A stretch of 64,000 bases of DNA from CAADGU01 sp964581605 (lineage in GTDB: Bacteria; Chloroflexota; Anaerolineae; Promineifilales; Promineifilaceae). The notes under the pieces were generated by a model. It was not told the origin of the DNA and did not search any database. It worked only from the letters and a program-made list of their open reading frames with translations. The translations under genes were made by a program, and so were the position numbers. Positions 1 through 8,262 of this stretch are shown here, piece by piece; the stretch's first letter is position 1; the number at the start of each line of letters is the position of its first letter. The stretch covers positions 29,623 through 93,622 of the forward strand of contig CAZOPF010000006.1 of the NCBI GenBank assembly GCA_964581605.1, in the 5' to 3' direction.

Positions 1-1369
1 AACCCGGAGGGGAGGCGTTAGCTGAACCGGTGTTGGCTAACGCCTCGCCGCCAATGGTCATACCATGCAGCGCGGCCGCCAGCCCCAGCAGCAGCCAGAA
101 AATGAAACCGGGCCGCGCCCCCAGCGCCACCGCGTCCACCAGCCCATAGACAAAATAGGCCACAAATGTTCCGGCCACACCCACTGCCACTGCCCGCCGC
201 CAGGGTGATAGGGTGCGCCGCCCGACCAACCAGAGCATCACGGCCGCGCCCAACCAGAGAGCCACATAAAAAACCAGGCCCGGCAGGCCAAAATCTAATG
301 CGGTTTGCAGCCAATGGTTATGCGCGTGGCCAAAATCACTGTCCTGCGCCAAAAAATAGGTGGGGTAGTAGCTAAATACCAACACCCGGAAACGGTTTAT
401 CCCCATGCCGGTGAGGGGAAAATCTTGAATTCCAGCCAGCGCCCGTTCCCAAATTTGCAGCCGACCTTGCACGCTTTCCATGTTTTGCTCCTCGCCACGC
501 AGCCGAAAACCAGCCTGTTCCTGTAAAAACTGTTTGACTTGCTCTGGCTCAGATTGGTAAACGGCCGCACCAGCCACCATCAGCACAGCCAACAAGCCGG
601 CCGCCAGCCAGCAGCGCCAACGCCCGGCTGCCAGAAATAGCATAAACAGCAGGCCTACGGCAAACCCAATCAACCCGGCCCGTGACTGTGTGAGCAGGAG
701 TGTGAACAGGAGGACGGCCGTTGTGCCCCAGACAAAAAAGGCACCAGCTATTGCCCTGCCTGTTTTCCATTGCCGCCACCACAAACGGCCGTGCCACAAA
801 ATTGCCCACGACAAAGCCAAAACCACGGGCACCACCCACAGCAGCACCCCGGCCAGCTCATTCGGACTGACGCCATTTTCGGCTGCCGGTAAGGTGAGCA
901 ACTGCTGCGGCATACGGTCGAGCACGGCCGTCAACGGACCCAGTTTCGTCGTCCAGCGCACACTCAGCAACCCTAACCCGGCCACGCATAAACCACCTAC
1001 CAACAAGATGCCCACCACCCGCCACCACCGCTGCGGATGCGTAACCACATAAGCCACAGCTGCATAATAAACAGCTATGCCATACACCATACCTGTCACT
1101 TTGGGCAGGCTGTATAGACGATCATCAGACACGGCCAGCCCCACCAGCGTCATCAGCAGCAACCCCCATACCGGCAAGTCAACCGGCGTGGGGGGCAGGG
1201 GGCGGCCGTACCCCACCCAGCGTGCCAGCCACAGCAGCGGAATCAACAGCAACACCCAGGCCCGCTCCGGCGTGGGGAAGAGGGCCAATGGCAGTATGAG
1301 CAGCAGAATCAGCCATTCAAAGGTCACTATTTGGCGACAAAAACGGGACATTGGAAGGTGATCAGCCAT
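1..1369 (-). CDS. O-antigen ligase/polymerase-like membrane protein, 3' end cut by window edge
   Basis: An uninterrupted frame of about 456 codons reads from an ATG at 1369 off the left edge. It encodes a strongly hydrophobic multi-pass protein. The Wzy_C/O-antigen ligase signature is visible: QSRAGLIG near residue 228, GRLQIWERALAGI near 302, PLTGMGINRF near 318, then HAHNHWLQTALDFGLPGL from about 348. Family members join undecaprenyl-linked glycan chains to an acceptor or polymerise repeat units on the outer face of the membrane. It is the last visible gene of the glycan locus, and a second Wzy-like gene lies at 9448-10767, so one may be the polymerase and the other a ligase; sequence alone does not say which. 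No good ribosome site precedes the ATG, and an internal ATG at 1351 is possible. Confidence 0.85.
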   Translation of the reverse strand, partial: MADHLPMSRFCRQIVTFEWLILLLILPLALFPTPERAWVLLLIPLLWLARWVGYGRPLPPTPVDLPVWGLLLMTLVGLAVSDDRLYSLPKVTGMVYGIAVYYAAVAYVVTHPQRWWRVVGILLVGGLCVAGLGLLSVRWTTKLGPLTAVLDRMPQQLLTLPAAENGVSPNELAGVLLWVVPVVLALSWAILWHGRLWWRQWKTGRAIAGAFFVWGTTAVLLFTLLLTQSRAGLIGFAVGLLFMLFLAAGRWRCWLAAGLLAVLMVAGAAVYQSEPEQVKQFLQEQAGFRLRGEEQNMESVQGRLQIWERALAGIQDFPLTGMGINRFRVLVFSYYPTYFLAQDSDFGHAHNHWLQTALDFGLPGLVFYVALWLGAAVMLWLVGRRTLSPWRRAVAVGVAGTFVAYFVYGLVDAVALGARPGFIFWLLLGLAAALHGMTIGGEALANTGSANASPPG

Positions 1370-1399
1370 CGGCCGGCGGTAATCGGTTAACTATACCGA

Positions 1400-2554
1400 T
1401 CACCGCTGGCCGAAGACCGCAATAATGGCCCCTTTCAGCAGGCGGGCCAGATAGTAAAAGGGCAGTAGCAGGCGATGGCGGATATGATACCGCTGCATCA
1501 TATAATGGGGATGGGGCAAAAGGAGGTGGTGAACCATGGCTGCCTGACGCCGCCAGCCGGTAGTGTGTTGAGCATTCAAGAGCAGCTTTCCCATCGCAGA
1601 ACGATCGGGATTGGCAACGGCCGCCGCCCGGGCCACCTGCATGGGGTCAGCCGTTTGTGCCAGCAATGTCTGGGCTGGATCAGGCAGTGGCGTTTCCAGG
1701 TGGCGCGCAACCAGGCGCAGGGCAGCCTGCACAGCCGGTAAAACGCCCGCTTCGTCGGCGTCGGCGGCCACCTGCTGCCAATCGGCCGAGGAAAGGGCAT
1801 AACCCGGACGGCCGCGTACCAGTTGGTCAATATCCAGCAGCCAACGCCAGCGAAGTTCGGCGCGATGTTCCAGAATTTGATGGACGGCCGTATGCACCAA
1901 CGCTGCACCAGGTGACAATACCTGCACCGTTTGGCCGCGCCAGGGAATAGCAAGGGCCGCCGCCCACCAACGGGCTACTGGCAGCCGCCCCCGCACCCCT
2001 TCGCGCTGCGACAAATCCCAATGGAGTTCCACACTCAATGGCGACGTTTTTAAGTCGCCAGGGTAAAAATCCAGTTGGGTGATGTGGGGAGGAATAGCAG
2101 ATACGTCAGGCCACAACCCTTTATCGTGAAAACCCAGGTCAGCCATCACCTGCCAGGCAGCGGGTAAGTCTGCCGGTTGCAACCAGAAATCGAGATCATT
2201 CATGGGGCGCACCGCCGGGTCTGGGTAAAGCATCAGGTAAAAGGCCATGCCTTTTAGCAGCACCGTTTCCACACCAGCAGCGGCAAACCCGGTCTGCAAA
2301 CGGGCCAGCAAATCCAGCTTAACAGCGGCTGCGGCCGCGCCCTGCCAATAAACAGGGGCTAGTAAGTTTTGCAGCGGCGCAGCCAGGTTCGCTGCTTTGA
2401 GCCGCCTGTAGGCCAACGCGCCCAACTCTTGTTGCGTGAGCCAATCAGCCAGCAGATGCGGGGGGCTATCCTGCAAAATAGCCACCTGCGCTTCTGACCA
2501 GCCACCAGAGGCTAATGCGGGGCAGAGGGTAGGAAATTGGGAGGGGGATGCCAT
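1400..2554 (-). CDS. Nucleotidyltransferase-fold protein, NTP_transf_5 (PF14907) type
   Basis: The 384-residue protein has the core of the uncharacterised nucleotidyltransferase family PF14907: VLLKGMAFYLMLYPDP followed by RPMNDLDFWL (about residues 98-125). MNDLDF supplies the paired acidic residues expected to bind metal. The middle carries conserved Trp/His stretches (ELHWDLSQREG, HTAVHQILEH) typical of the family. Members often lie in polysaccharide or peptide-modification clusters, but the substrate is unknown. The gene sits between the O-antigen-ligase-like gene and a GT4 gene on the same strand, suggesting a role in glycan assembly; this is inference from context. Confidence 0.75.
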   Translation of the reverse strand: MASPSQFPTLCPALASGGWSEAQVAILQDSPPHLLADWLTQQELGALAYRRLKAANLAAPLQNLLAPVYWQGAAAAAVKLDLLARLQTGFAAAGVETVLLKGMAFYLMLYPDPAVRPMNDLDFWLQPADLPAAWQVMADLGFHDKGLWPDVSAIPPHITQLDFYPGDLKTSPLSVELHWDLSQREGVRGRLPVARWWAAALAIPWRGQTVQVLSPGAALVHTAVHQILEHRAELRWRWLLDIDQLVRGRPGYALSSADWQQVAADADEAGVLPAVQAALRLVARHLETPLPDPAQTLLAQTADPMQVARAAAVANPDRSAMGKLLLNAQHTTGWRRQAAMVHHLLLPHPHYMMQRYHIRHRLLLPFYYLARLLKGAIIAVFGQR

Positions 2555-2565
2555 TAGGGCGGGGT

Positions 2566-2621
2566 AGCTGTGAGCGGTCTACCGTTTACCACTGGCTGCT
2601 CACTGTCTACTGTCCACTAAC
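2566..2621. repeat. Heptamer short-tandem-repeat array (degenerate GTGAGC/GTAGAC family)
   Basis: Seven-base units such as AGCTGTG, AGCGGTC, TACCGTT, TACCACT, GGCTGCT, CACTGTC and TACTGTC run in register between two genes. The array overlaps the 3' end of the GT4 gene, whose last residues (VDSRQ) and TGA stop are written by the repeat. Confidence 0.65.
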
Positions 2622-3703
2622 TGCCGGTAGGTTTTTTCCAGTTCGGCGACTTTGTCGGCCAGGTTAAAGTGCGTAAGGATGCGCTGCTGCCCGGCACGGC
2701 CGTATTGCTGGCGTAGAGATGGGTTAGCCAACAAGATGGCTAAGGCATCAGCCAGGGCGGGGGCATCATCGGGGGGGACAAGCAGACCAGTTATGCCATC
2801 TTGCACCAGTTCAGGCACACCGCCAACGGCCGTAGCTACCACCGGCAACCTGGCCGCCATTGCCTCCATGATGGCGGCGGGCAGCCCCTCTGAGCGGGAG
2901 GATAACACTTTAATGTCGGCGTCGGCCAGAATCGCGGAGACATCGGCGCGGCGGCCCATGAAGGTGATGTAGTCGGCCAGGTGCAGATCGCGGCTGAGTT
3001 GTTCCAGGGCAGCGCGGCGTTGGCCATCGCCCACCAGGAGCAGGTGAAAGTTGCTTCCTTGCTGGTGAAGCAGGTGAGCAGCGTGGATGAGGGTTTGCTG
3101 GTCTTTAACTTTGCGCAAGTTGCCTACGGAGACGATGATGGGGATGTGGGGGGGGATGGTGAGTAACGGCCGTATCTGCCGGGGTGCCGCCTGCATAAAA
3201 GGGGCAGCATCCAGGCCGCTATGAATGGCGCGAATTTTGGCAGCAGGCACATGGGCCTGGTCAGAAAGCCAGCGTGCGCCGGCCTGGCTGTTGGCAATGT
3301 AGAGGTCTACCCATCGGCTGGCCCCTTTTTCCACGTAGCGCGGCCACCAATTGCTGCTGCCCACGCTGCGCTGCCCGCAAATGATGCTGGCCTGGCTATA
3401 GCGACGGGCGGCGATGCGCCCCAGCAGGTTGGCGCGTGTGCCAAAGATGTGAATGATATGGGGGGATTGGCTGATGAGGAGTTGGCTGAGATCGCGCCAG
3501 ATGTGGGACAACGGCCGTTGGTGATAACACAAATGCACTGGCTGGCATCCGGCCGCCCGGTAGAGGTCGCTGATTGGCCCTGGCTCATCCAGAAAACAGA
3601 TCTGCACCTGCTGATGGTGTAGGCCGCACCAGGTGCGAAAGTTCATTATCTCTGTGCCGCCAATCTGAGCACCCGTTTGCAGCCATATGATACGAAGGGG
3701 CAT
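2600..3703 (-). CDS. Glycosyltransferase family 4 (GT-B)
   Basis: A retaining GT4 glycosyltransferase. The C-terminal donor-binding half has SRSEGLPAAIMEAMA and GVPELVQDGITGLLVPPDD, the usual EX7E nucleotide-sugar region, and the N-terminus has IGGTEIMNF. It would add one sugar to the lipid-linked glycan at the cytoplasmic membrane face. I take the ATG at 3703 (MPLRIIW) as the start. A GTG at 3736 would extend the frame, but only through the upstream heptamer repeat. The last five codons and stop are also repeat-derived. The specific sugar cannot be read from sequence. Confidence 0.85.
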   Translation of the reverse strand: MPLRIIWLQTGAQIGGTEIMNFRTWCGLHHQQVQICFLDEPGPISDLYRAAGCQPVHLCYHQRPLSHIWRDLSQLLISQSPHIIHIFGTRANLLGRIAARRYSQASIICGQRSVGSSNWWPRYVEKGASRWVDLYIANSQAGARWLSDQAHVPAAKIRAIHSGLDAAPFMQAAPRQIRPLLTIPPHIPIIVSVGNLRKVKDQQTLIHAAHLLHQQGSNFHLLLVGDGQRRAALEQLSRDLHLADYITFMGRRADVSAILADADIKVLSSRSEGLPAAIMEAMAARLPVVATAVGGVPELVQDGITGLLVPPDDAPALADALAILLANPSLRQQYGRAGQQRILTHFNLADKVAELEKTYRQLVDSRQ

Positions 3704-3705
3704 GA

Positions 3706-3754
3706 CAGTGCACAGTGGGCAGTGAACGGTCTCCACCGTTTACAGTTCACTGAT
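3706..3754. repeat. Heptamer array between GT4 and the 4,6-dehydratase gene
   Basis: Units CAGTGCA, CAGTGGG, CAGTGAA, CGGTCTC, CACCGTT, TACAGTT and CACTGAT fill the 50 bp between the two genes. The array switches from the CAGTGAA sense to its complement halfway, giving an inverted arrangement. Confidence 0.65.
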
Positions 3755-5692
3755 TTATGGGATAACAGGCGAGGGAGCGTTTCGCTCTTGCCGGTTTATA
3801 GTCAGTGAGGTCACGGGGGGAGCGGCCGTTTCGCCAGCCATTGGGGTGTATTCGGGAATCAACGATTTTAAGCCACGTAGGATGGCGACTTCGTCATTTT
3901 GGTGGGCGGCCGTTTCCAACACATGGATCATATCATCCAGGTCGGTAGGCACAAAACGGCTGGCGTTTTCCGCCACGAATATCTTTTCATGCCAGGTGCG
4001 GGTGTAGCTTTCGCCTTCAACAAACAGTTCTTCATACAGTTTTTCGCCTGGCCTGATGCCTGTGATAACAATGTCAATATCTTGCCCTACCTTGAGGCCA
4101 GATAGCTCGATGAGATCGCGCGCCAGCTCTTGAATTTTGACCGGCTCGCCCATGTCTAACACAAATACCTCACCGCCGCTGCCTAACACGGCCGCTTGCA
4201 AAACCAACTGCACCGCTTCAGGGATGGTCATAAAGAAGCGGGTCATATCGGGGTGAGTGATGGTCAGGGGGCCGCCGGCGGCAATTTGTTTTTTGAAGGT
4301 GAGAATAACGCTGCCCCGGCTGCCTAACACATTGCCAAAGCGGACGGCCACATACGGCCGTCCACTTTTTTCTGCGGCCTGGTGCACCAATAGTTCGGCC
4401 GCCCGTTTACTGGCGCCCATCACACTGGTGGGGTTAACCGCTTTGTCGGTGGAGATCATCACAAAATGGGAAACGCCAACAGCCTGGGCCGCAAGGAGCA
4501 AATTGCGTGTGCCCACAACGTTATTGGTGATGGCCTCACCGGGGTTTTGCTCCATAAGGGGGACATGTTTATGCGCTGCTGTATGAAAAATTATCTGCGG
4601 CCGATATTGCTGGAAAATGGCTTCAATGCGGTCGGGAAAACGGGTGTCGGCGATGAGGGGCCGAATGGGTACATTTTTACCTGGCGGCAGTGAGCGCAAT
4701 TCGTGGTATGTTTCAAAAATGGAGTTTTCCCCATGCCCCAGGAGGATGAGTTGGGCTGGTTCAGAGCGGCAAATCTGGCGGCACAGTTCGCTGCCAATGG
4801 AGCCGCCGCCCCCGGTAACAAGCACACGTTTGCCGCGCAGGAGGGTGGTAACGGCCGTAATATCTGTTTGGACCGGTTCGCGGCGCAGCAGGTCTTCAAT
4901 ATCCACATCACGCAGCTGGTTCACCCGCACGGCCCCATCCAGCAGTTCATAGATACCGGGGATTGTTTTGGCCTGCACCTGGGCTTCTTCGCAAATATCC
5001 ACAATCTGGCGCACTGTTTTGCCCGGCGCAGTGGGCATGGCAATAACAACCTGGCGCACATCCAGTCGTGCGGCCAGTTCAGGAATGGCGTCGCGCTGGC
5101 CCAACACCCGCACCCCCTGGATGCGTATGCCCTGTTTGGCCGGGTCGTCATCCACAAAGCCAATTGGCACCATGCCCAACTGGGGGTTGCGCTGCATCTC
5201 GCGGGCGATCATGGCTCCGGCATCGCCGGCCCCGGCAATGAGGACATTTTTGCCTGGCGGTAGGCCATGCAGGCGGTATTGGTAGCGGACGTAAGAGCGC
5301 ACGGTGAGGCGGGGCACGGCCGTTGCGCCTAAGGCCAGCATAAAAAAGATGGCCGGAATAGAGCGGGGCAACACCCAATTAACAGGTAACACATAAAGAA
5401 AAACAAAACAAAAGAGGGAAGCGCAGACGGTGGCCGTGCCCACAGAAACAATCAAAAGAATCATTTCGTCCACAGAGGCATAGCGCCAGAACCGGGCATA
5501 AACACCCAATCTGAAAAAGGAAAAAGTGGTGGCGATGACGGCCGTGAGACCAAAGAGAATAAAGGGCGGCCAATATTCTCCCAGATCAAACTCTTCTAGC
5601 CGCAGCACAAAGCTGGTATACGCCGCCAACCAGAGCAGCACAATATCCAGAATGAAGAAGTGCCGGTTACGAATTCGGTTTAACAACAACAA
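3755..5692 (-). CDS. Membrane-anchored UDP-sugar 4,6-dehydratase, PglF/WbpM/CapD family
   Basis: The 645-residue protein has four predicted N-terminal membrane spans, a first Rossmann motif GAGDAG (154-159), and a C-terminal SDR domain with TGGGGSIGSE (293-302). Its catalytic stretch is STDKAVNPTSVMGASKR (414-430): Met425 replaces the usual SDR tyrosine and Lys429 is retained, as in WbpM/PglF. Known members convert UDP-GlcNAc to the 4-keto-6-deoxy sugar. The next three genes are an aminotransferase, a hexapeptide acetyltransferase and a PglC-type sugar transferase, so the product is probably a bacillosamine-type UDP-sugar. The frame opens with TTG codons at 5692, 5689 and 5686 right behind AGGAGG (5693-5698). 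Spacing favours TTG 5686 as the true start; there is no nearby ATG. Confidence 0.88.
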   Translation of the reverse strand: MLLLNRIRNRHFFILDIVLLWLAAYTSFVLRLEEFDLGEYWPPFILFGLTAVIATTFSFFRLGVYARFWRYASVDEMILLIVSVGTATVCASLFCFVFLYVLPVNWVLPRSIPAIFFMLALGATAVPRLTVRSYVRYQYRLHGLPPGKNVLIAGAGDAGAMIAREMQRNPQLGMVPIGFVDDDPAKQGIRIQGVRVLGQRDAIPELAARLDVRQVVIAMPTAPGKTVRQIVDICEEAQVQAKTIPGIYELLDGAVRVNQLRDVDIEDLLRREPVQTDITAVTTLLRGKRVLVTGGGGSIGSELCRQICRSEPAQLILLGHGENSIFETYHELRSLPPGKNVPIRPLIADTRFPDRIEAIFQQYRPQIIFHTAAHKHVPLMEQNPGEAITNNVVGTRNLLLAAQAVGVSHFVMISTDKAVNPTSVMGASKRAAELLVHQAAEKSGRPYVAVRFGNVLGSRGSVILTFKKQIAAGGPLTITHPDMTRFFMTIPEAVQLVLQAAVLGSGGEVFVLDMGEPVKIQELARDLIELSGLKVGQDIDIVITGIRPGEKLYEELFVEGESYTRTWHEKIFVAENASRFVPTDLDDMIHVLETAAHQNDEVAILRGLKSLIPEYTPMAGETAAPPVTSLTINRQERNAPSPVIP

Positions 5693-5722
5693 CCTCCTTG
5701 CACTGTGATTGGGCCAATCGCC

Positions 5723-6847
5723 TTACAACGTCCGAATAATTTCCACCACCCTCGCTCGATCAGCAGGGGAGAGATTTGAGCCGGAGGGCAGGCACAAGCC
5801 GTCGGTAAAGAGGGCTTCAGCTACCGCTCCACCCACAACAGTATACCCGGCAAAAACAGGCTGCAAGTGCATCGGTTTCCAGACAGGGCGGGCTTCAATG
5901 TTCTCAGCTTCCAGCGCCAGCCGCACCGTTTCCCGGTCTGCGCCAAACTGCATGGGGTCAATGGTGAGCACCGTTAGCCAGCGGGAATGTCTTCCCCAGG
6001 GGGCTTCTGGCATAAAGGCGATGCCTGGCAAATCACTCAATTCCTCGCGGTAAAAAGCAAAATTGGCCCGCCGCGCCTGCACCCGCTCCTCCAAAACTGG
6101 CAACTGCCCCCGGCCAATGCCAGCCAGGATGTTGCTCATGCGGTAGTTGTAGCCGATTTCAGAATGCTGGTAATGGGGAGCAGGGTCACGCGCCTGGGTG
6201 GCCAGCTTGCGGGCATGGGTGATGAGGGCTTCGTCATCTGAAACGAGCATACCGCCACCAGATGTGGTGATGATTTTGTTGCCGTTGAAGGAAAAGATGC
6301 CGGCCGTGCCCATTGTCCCTGGCGTTTTGCCATGATAGGTTGCGCCTAATGCCTCGGCCGCATCTTCAATGAGCGGTATGCCATGCTGTTGGCAGGCAGC
6401 CAGGATGGGATCGATGTCTGCGCTCTGGCCATAGAGGTGAACGAGGATAACGGCTTTGGGCAATTTGCCTTGCCGCGCCCGTTGATGGACTGTTTCGGCC
6501 AGCAGGGCCGGGTTCATGTTCCAGGATTCTGGTTCGCTATCAATGAATGTGGGGTAGCCACCCTGGTAGAGAATGGGGTTGACACTGGCGGAAAAGGTAA
6601 GGGTGGAAACCAGCAGTTCATCGCCGGGGCCAATGCCTAGATGGAGGAGAGCCAGATGGAGCGCGGCCGTGCCGGAACTGAGCGCGGCCGCGTGTTGTGC
6701 GCCCACAACTTCACAAAATTCCTGTTCAAAGGCGTCTACATTTGGCCCAAGCGGGGCCACCCAGTTGGCGGCAAACGCTTCCTGAATGTACTTTTGTTCA
6801 TGCCCGGACATGTGGGGGGGGGAGAGATAGACACGTTGCTTTGTCAT
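5723..6847 (-). CDS. DegT/DnrJ/EryC1-type PLP aminotransferase (PglE-like)
   Basis: A 374-residue sugar aminotransferase of fold type I. Visible motifs are SSGTAALHLAL near 57, LIEDAAEALGATY near 160 and FSFNGNKIITTSGGGM near 186, whose lysine forms the Schiff base with PLP. It would transfer an amino group to C4 of the 4-keto sugar made by the upstream dehydratase. The start overlaps the stop of the acetyltransferase gene by 4 bp (ATGA, 6844-6847), so the two are translationally coupled. The order dehydratase, aminotransferase, acetyltransferase, phosphosugar transferase matches the pglF-E-D-C functions for N,N'-diacetylbacillosamine. Confidence 0.88.
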   Translation of the reverse strand: MTKQRVYLSPPHMSGHEQKYIQEAFAANWVAPLGPNVDAFEQEFCEVVGAQHAAALSSGTAALHLALLHLGIGPGDELLVSTLTFSASVNPILYQGGYPTFIDSEPESWNMNPALLAETVHQRARQGKLPKAVILVHLYGQSADIDPILAACQQHGIPLIEDAAEALGATYHGKTPGTMGTAGIFSFNGNKIITTSGGGMLVSDDEALITHARKLATQARDPAPHYQHSEIGYNYRMSNILAGIGRGQLPVLEERVQARRANFAFYREELSDLPGIAFMPEAPWGRHSRWLTVLTIDPMQFGADRETVRLALEAENIEARPVWKPMHLQPVFAGYTVVGGAVAEALFTDGLCLPSGSNLSPADRARVVEIIRTL

Positions 6848-7488
6848 GGTTGTACTTTGAAAATGGGGTGTGCGGGAACGCCAACGGCCGTAACACCCTC
6901 TGGCACATCATCTATTACAACGGCCCCTGCGCCCACCGTACACCAGTCACCAATTGCTCTTTGGGGGGCAATAACGCCCCCAATGCCTATCAGGCTACCC
7001 ATACCAACCCGAACGTCGCCGCCTAAATGTGCGCCGGGAGCGATATGGGCAAAGTTGCCTATCTGGTTGTGGTGATCAACCGTACAGGCCGTATTGAGAA
7101 TGACATGGCTGCCAATAACGGTGCCGGTATTGATAACGACGTTGGCAGCAATCATGCTGCCTGAGCCAATCATTACATCGGGGGCAATGACGGCCGTTGG
7201 GTGGCGGGCAATGAAGAATGTGGCGCCCTGTGCCTGGAGCCACCCGGCCACCTGCTGCCGAATGTGGTTGCGGCCGATGGCGACTACGAATGCATCACAG
7301 TCCAGGCGTGGGAAGTCGGCCGTTTTGCCCAGGACGGGCAGGCCGGCCACCGTTTGCTGCTGCCAGGCAGGGTCGTCATCCAGAAAGCCCAGCGGTTCAA
7401 CAACCTGTCCAGCGTCGTGCATACGCCGCAGAATATCGGCCACAACCTGCCCGTGCCCACCCGCGCCTACAATCAATACCCGTGTCAT
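6844..7488 (-). CDS. NeuD/PglD-family sugar O/N-acetyltransferase
   Basis: The 214-residue protein starts with a PglD-type nucleotide-sugar binding fold (VLIVGAGGHGQVVADIL at 4-20). It then has a left-handed beta-helix of hexapeptide repeats (DVMIGSGSMIAANVVINT, HLGGDVRVGMGSLIGIGG). The predicted catalytic His lies in TVDHHNQIG. It would acetylate the UDP-4-amino sugar with acetyl-CoA. It overlaps both neighbours by ATGA. NeuD-type O-acetyltransfer to sialic acid is an alternative, but no sialic acid synthase is in view. Confidence 0.85.
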   Translation of the reverse strand: MTRVLIVGAGGHGQVVADILRRMHDAGQVVEPLGFLDDDPAWQQQTVAGLPVLGKTADFPRLDCDAFVVAIGRNHIRQQVAGWLQAQGATFFIARHPTAVIAPDVMIGSGSMIAANVVINTGTVIGSHVILNTACTVDHHNQIGNFAHIAPGAHLGGDVRVGMGSLIGIGGVIAPQRAIGDWCTVGAGAVVIDDVPEGVTAVGVPAHPIFKVQP

Positions 7489-8096
7489 TTTGGCTGGCTG
7501 CCCTGGAACGGCTCGATAGTGGCCTGGCCGGGTTGGTTAATATCGCTGCGTTTAAGGGCGATGATGAGGGTACGCAGGAGTATTTTCAGGTCGAGCCGAA
7601 ATGAAATGTGTTTCACATACCAGAGGTCACAGGCGAATTTGTCTTCCCAACTGAGGGCGTTACGGCCGTTCACCTGTGCCCAGCCGGTTATGCCGGGTCT
7701 GGCCTCGTGGCGGCGCATTTGTTCTGGGGTGTAAAGGGGGAGGTATTGCATCAGCAACGGCCGTGGCCCCACCAGGCTCATCTCTCCTTTGAGGACGTTG
7801 AACAATTCAGGTAGCTCATCCAGGCTGGTACTGCGCAGGAATTTGCCAAAAGCTGTCAGCCGGTCAGCGTCTGGCAGCAGTTTCCCGGCTGCGTCACGCC
7901 CGTTGGTCATGGTGCGAAATTTGTAAATGGTAAAGGGGCGGCCGCGCAAACCGGGGCGTTCCTGCCGAAACAAAACAGGCGACCCCAGCTTCAGGCGTAC
8001 CAGGCCGGCAACTGTTAGCCAGACCGGGGCGAGAAGGATTAGTGCGGTTAATGCCATGGCTACATCAAACCATCGTTTGCCAAATCGCCTGTACAT
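7485..8096 (-). CDS. Phosphoglycosyl transferase, PglC-type (bacterial sugar transferase)
   Basis: A 203-residue monotopic initiating transferase. It has one N-terminal hydrophobic segment (VAMALTALILLAPVWLTVAGL), then KFRTMT, LRSTSLDELPELFNVLKGEMSLVGPRPL and RPGITGWAQVNGRN, the hallmarks of PF02397. DELPEL carries the Asp-Glu catalytic dyad. These enzymes move phospho-sugar from UDP-sugar to undecaprenyl phosphate and so start the glycan. The short length without extra membrane spans matches PglC rather than WbaP. Upstream lies a heptamer array and the scaffold gap. Confidence 0.9.
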   Translation of the reverse strand: MYRRFGKRWFDVAMALTALILLAPVWLTVAGLVRLKLGSPVLFRQERPGLRGRPFTIYKFRTMTNGRDAAGKLLPDADRLTAFGKFLRSTSLDELPELFNVLKGEMSLVGPRPLLMQYLPLYTPEQMRRHEARPGITGWAQVNGRNALSWEDKFACDLWYVKHISFRLDLKILLRTLIIALKRSDINQPGQATIEPFQGSQPK

Positions 8097-8262
8097 AAGG
8101 GGAAGTGAGTGGAGTACAGTGAGCAGTGAGCNNNNNNNNNNNNNNNNNNNNNNNNNNNNNNNNNNNNNNNNNNNNNNNNNNNNNNNNNNNNNNNNNNNNN
8201 NNNNNNNNNNNNNNNNNNNNNNNNNNNNNNNGTGAGCTGTTTGCTATTCGCTGTTCACTCTC
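8097..8262. repeat. Heptamer array interrupted by the scaffold gap
   Basis: GTGAGTG, CAGTGAG and CAGTGAGC units precede the N run, and GTGAGCTGTTTGC and GTTCACTC units follow it. The array therefore spans the gap, and the true length of the repeat is unknown. Its right part forms the C-terminal residues VNSE and the stop of the next GT4 gene. Confidence 0.6.
8132..8231. other. Assembly gap (100 N)
   Basis: Exactly 100 N, the usual placeholder of a scaffolder. It falls inside a tandem-repeat array, which would explain why the assembler stopped there. Gene order across the gap is a scaffolding inference, not contiguous sequence. Confidence 0.97.

Noticed and set aside
18..314. Separate short minus-strand ORF suggesting a frameshift in the first gene
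   Set aside because: The stretch around 268-275 has six, not seven, A residues on the plus strand; the longer frame of the O-antigen-ligase-like protein continues through it to the left edge, and the short ORF is an overlapping frame.
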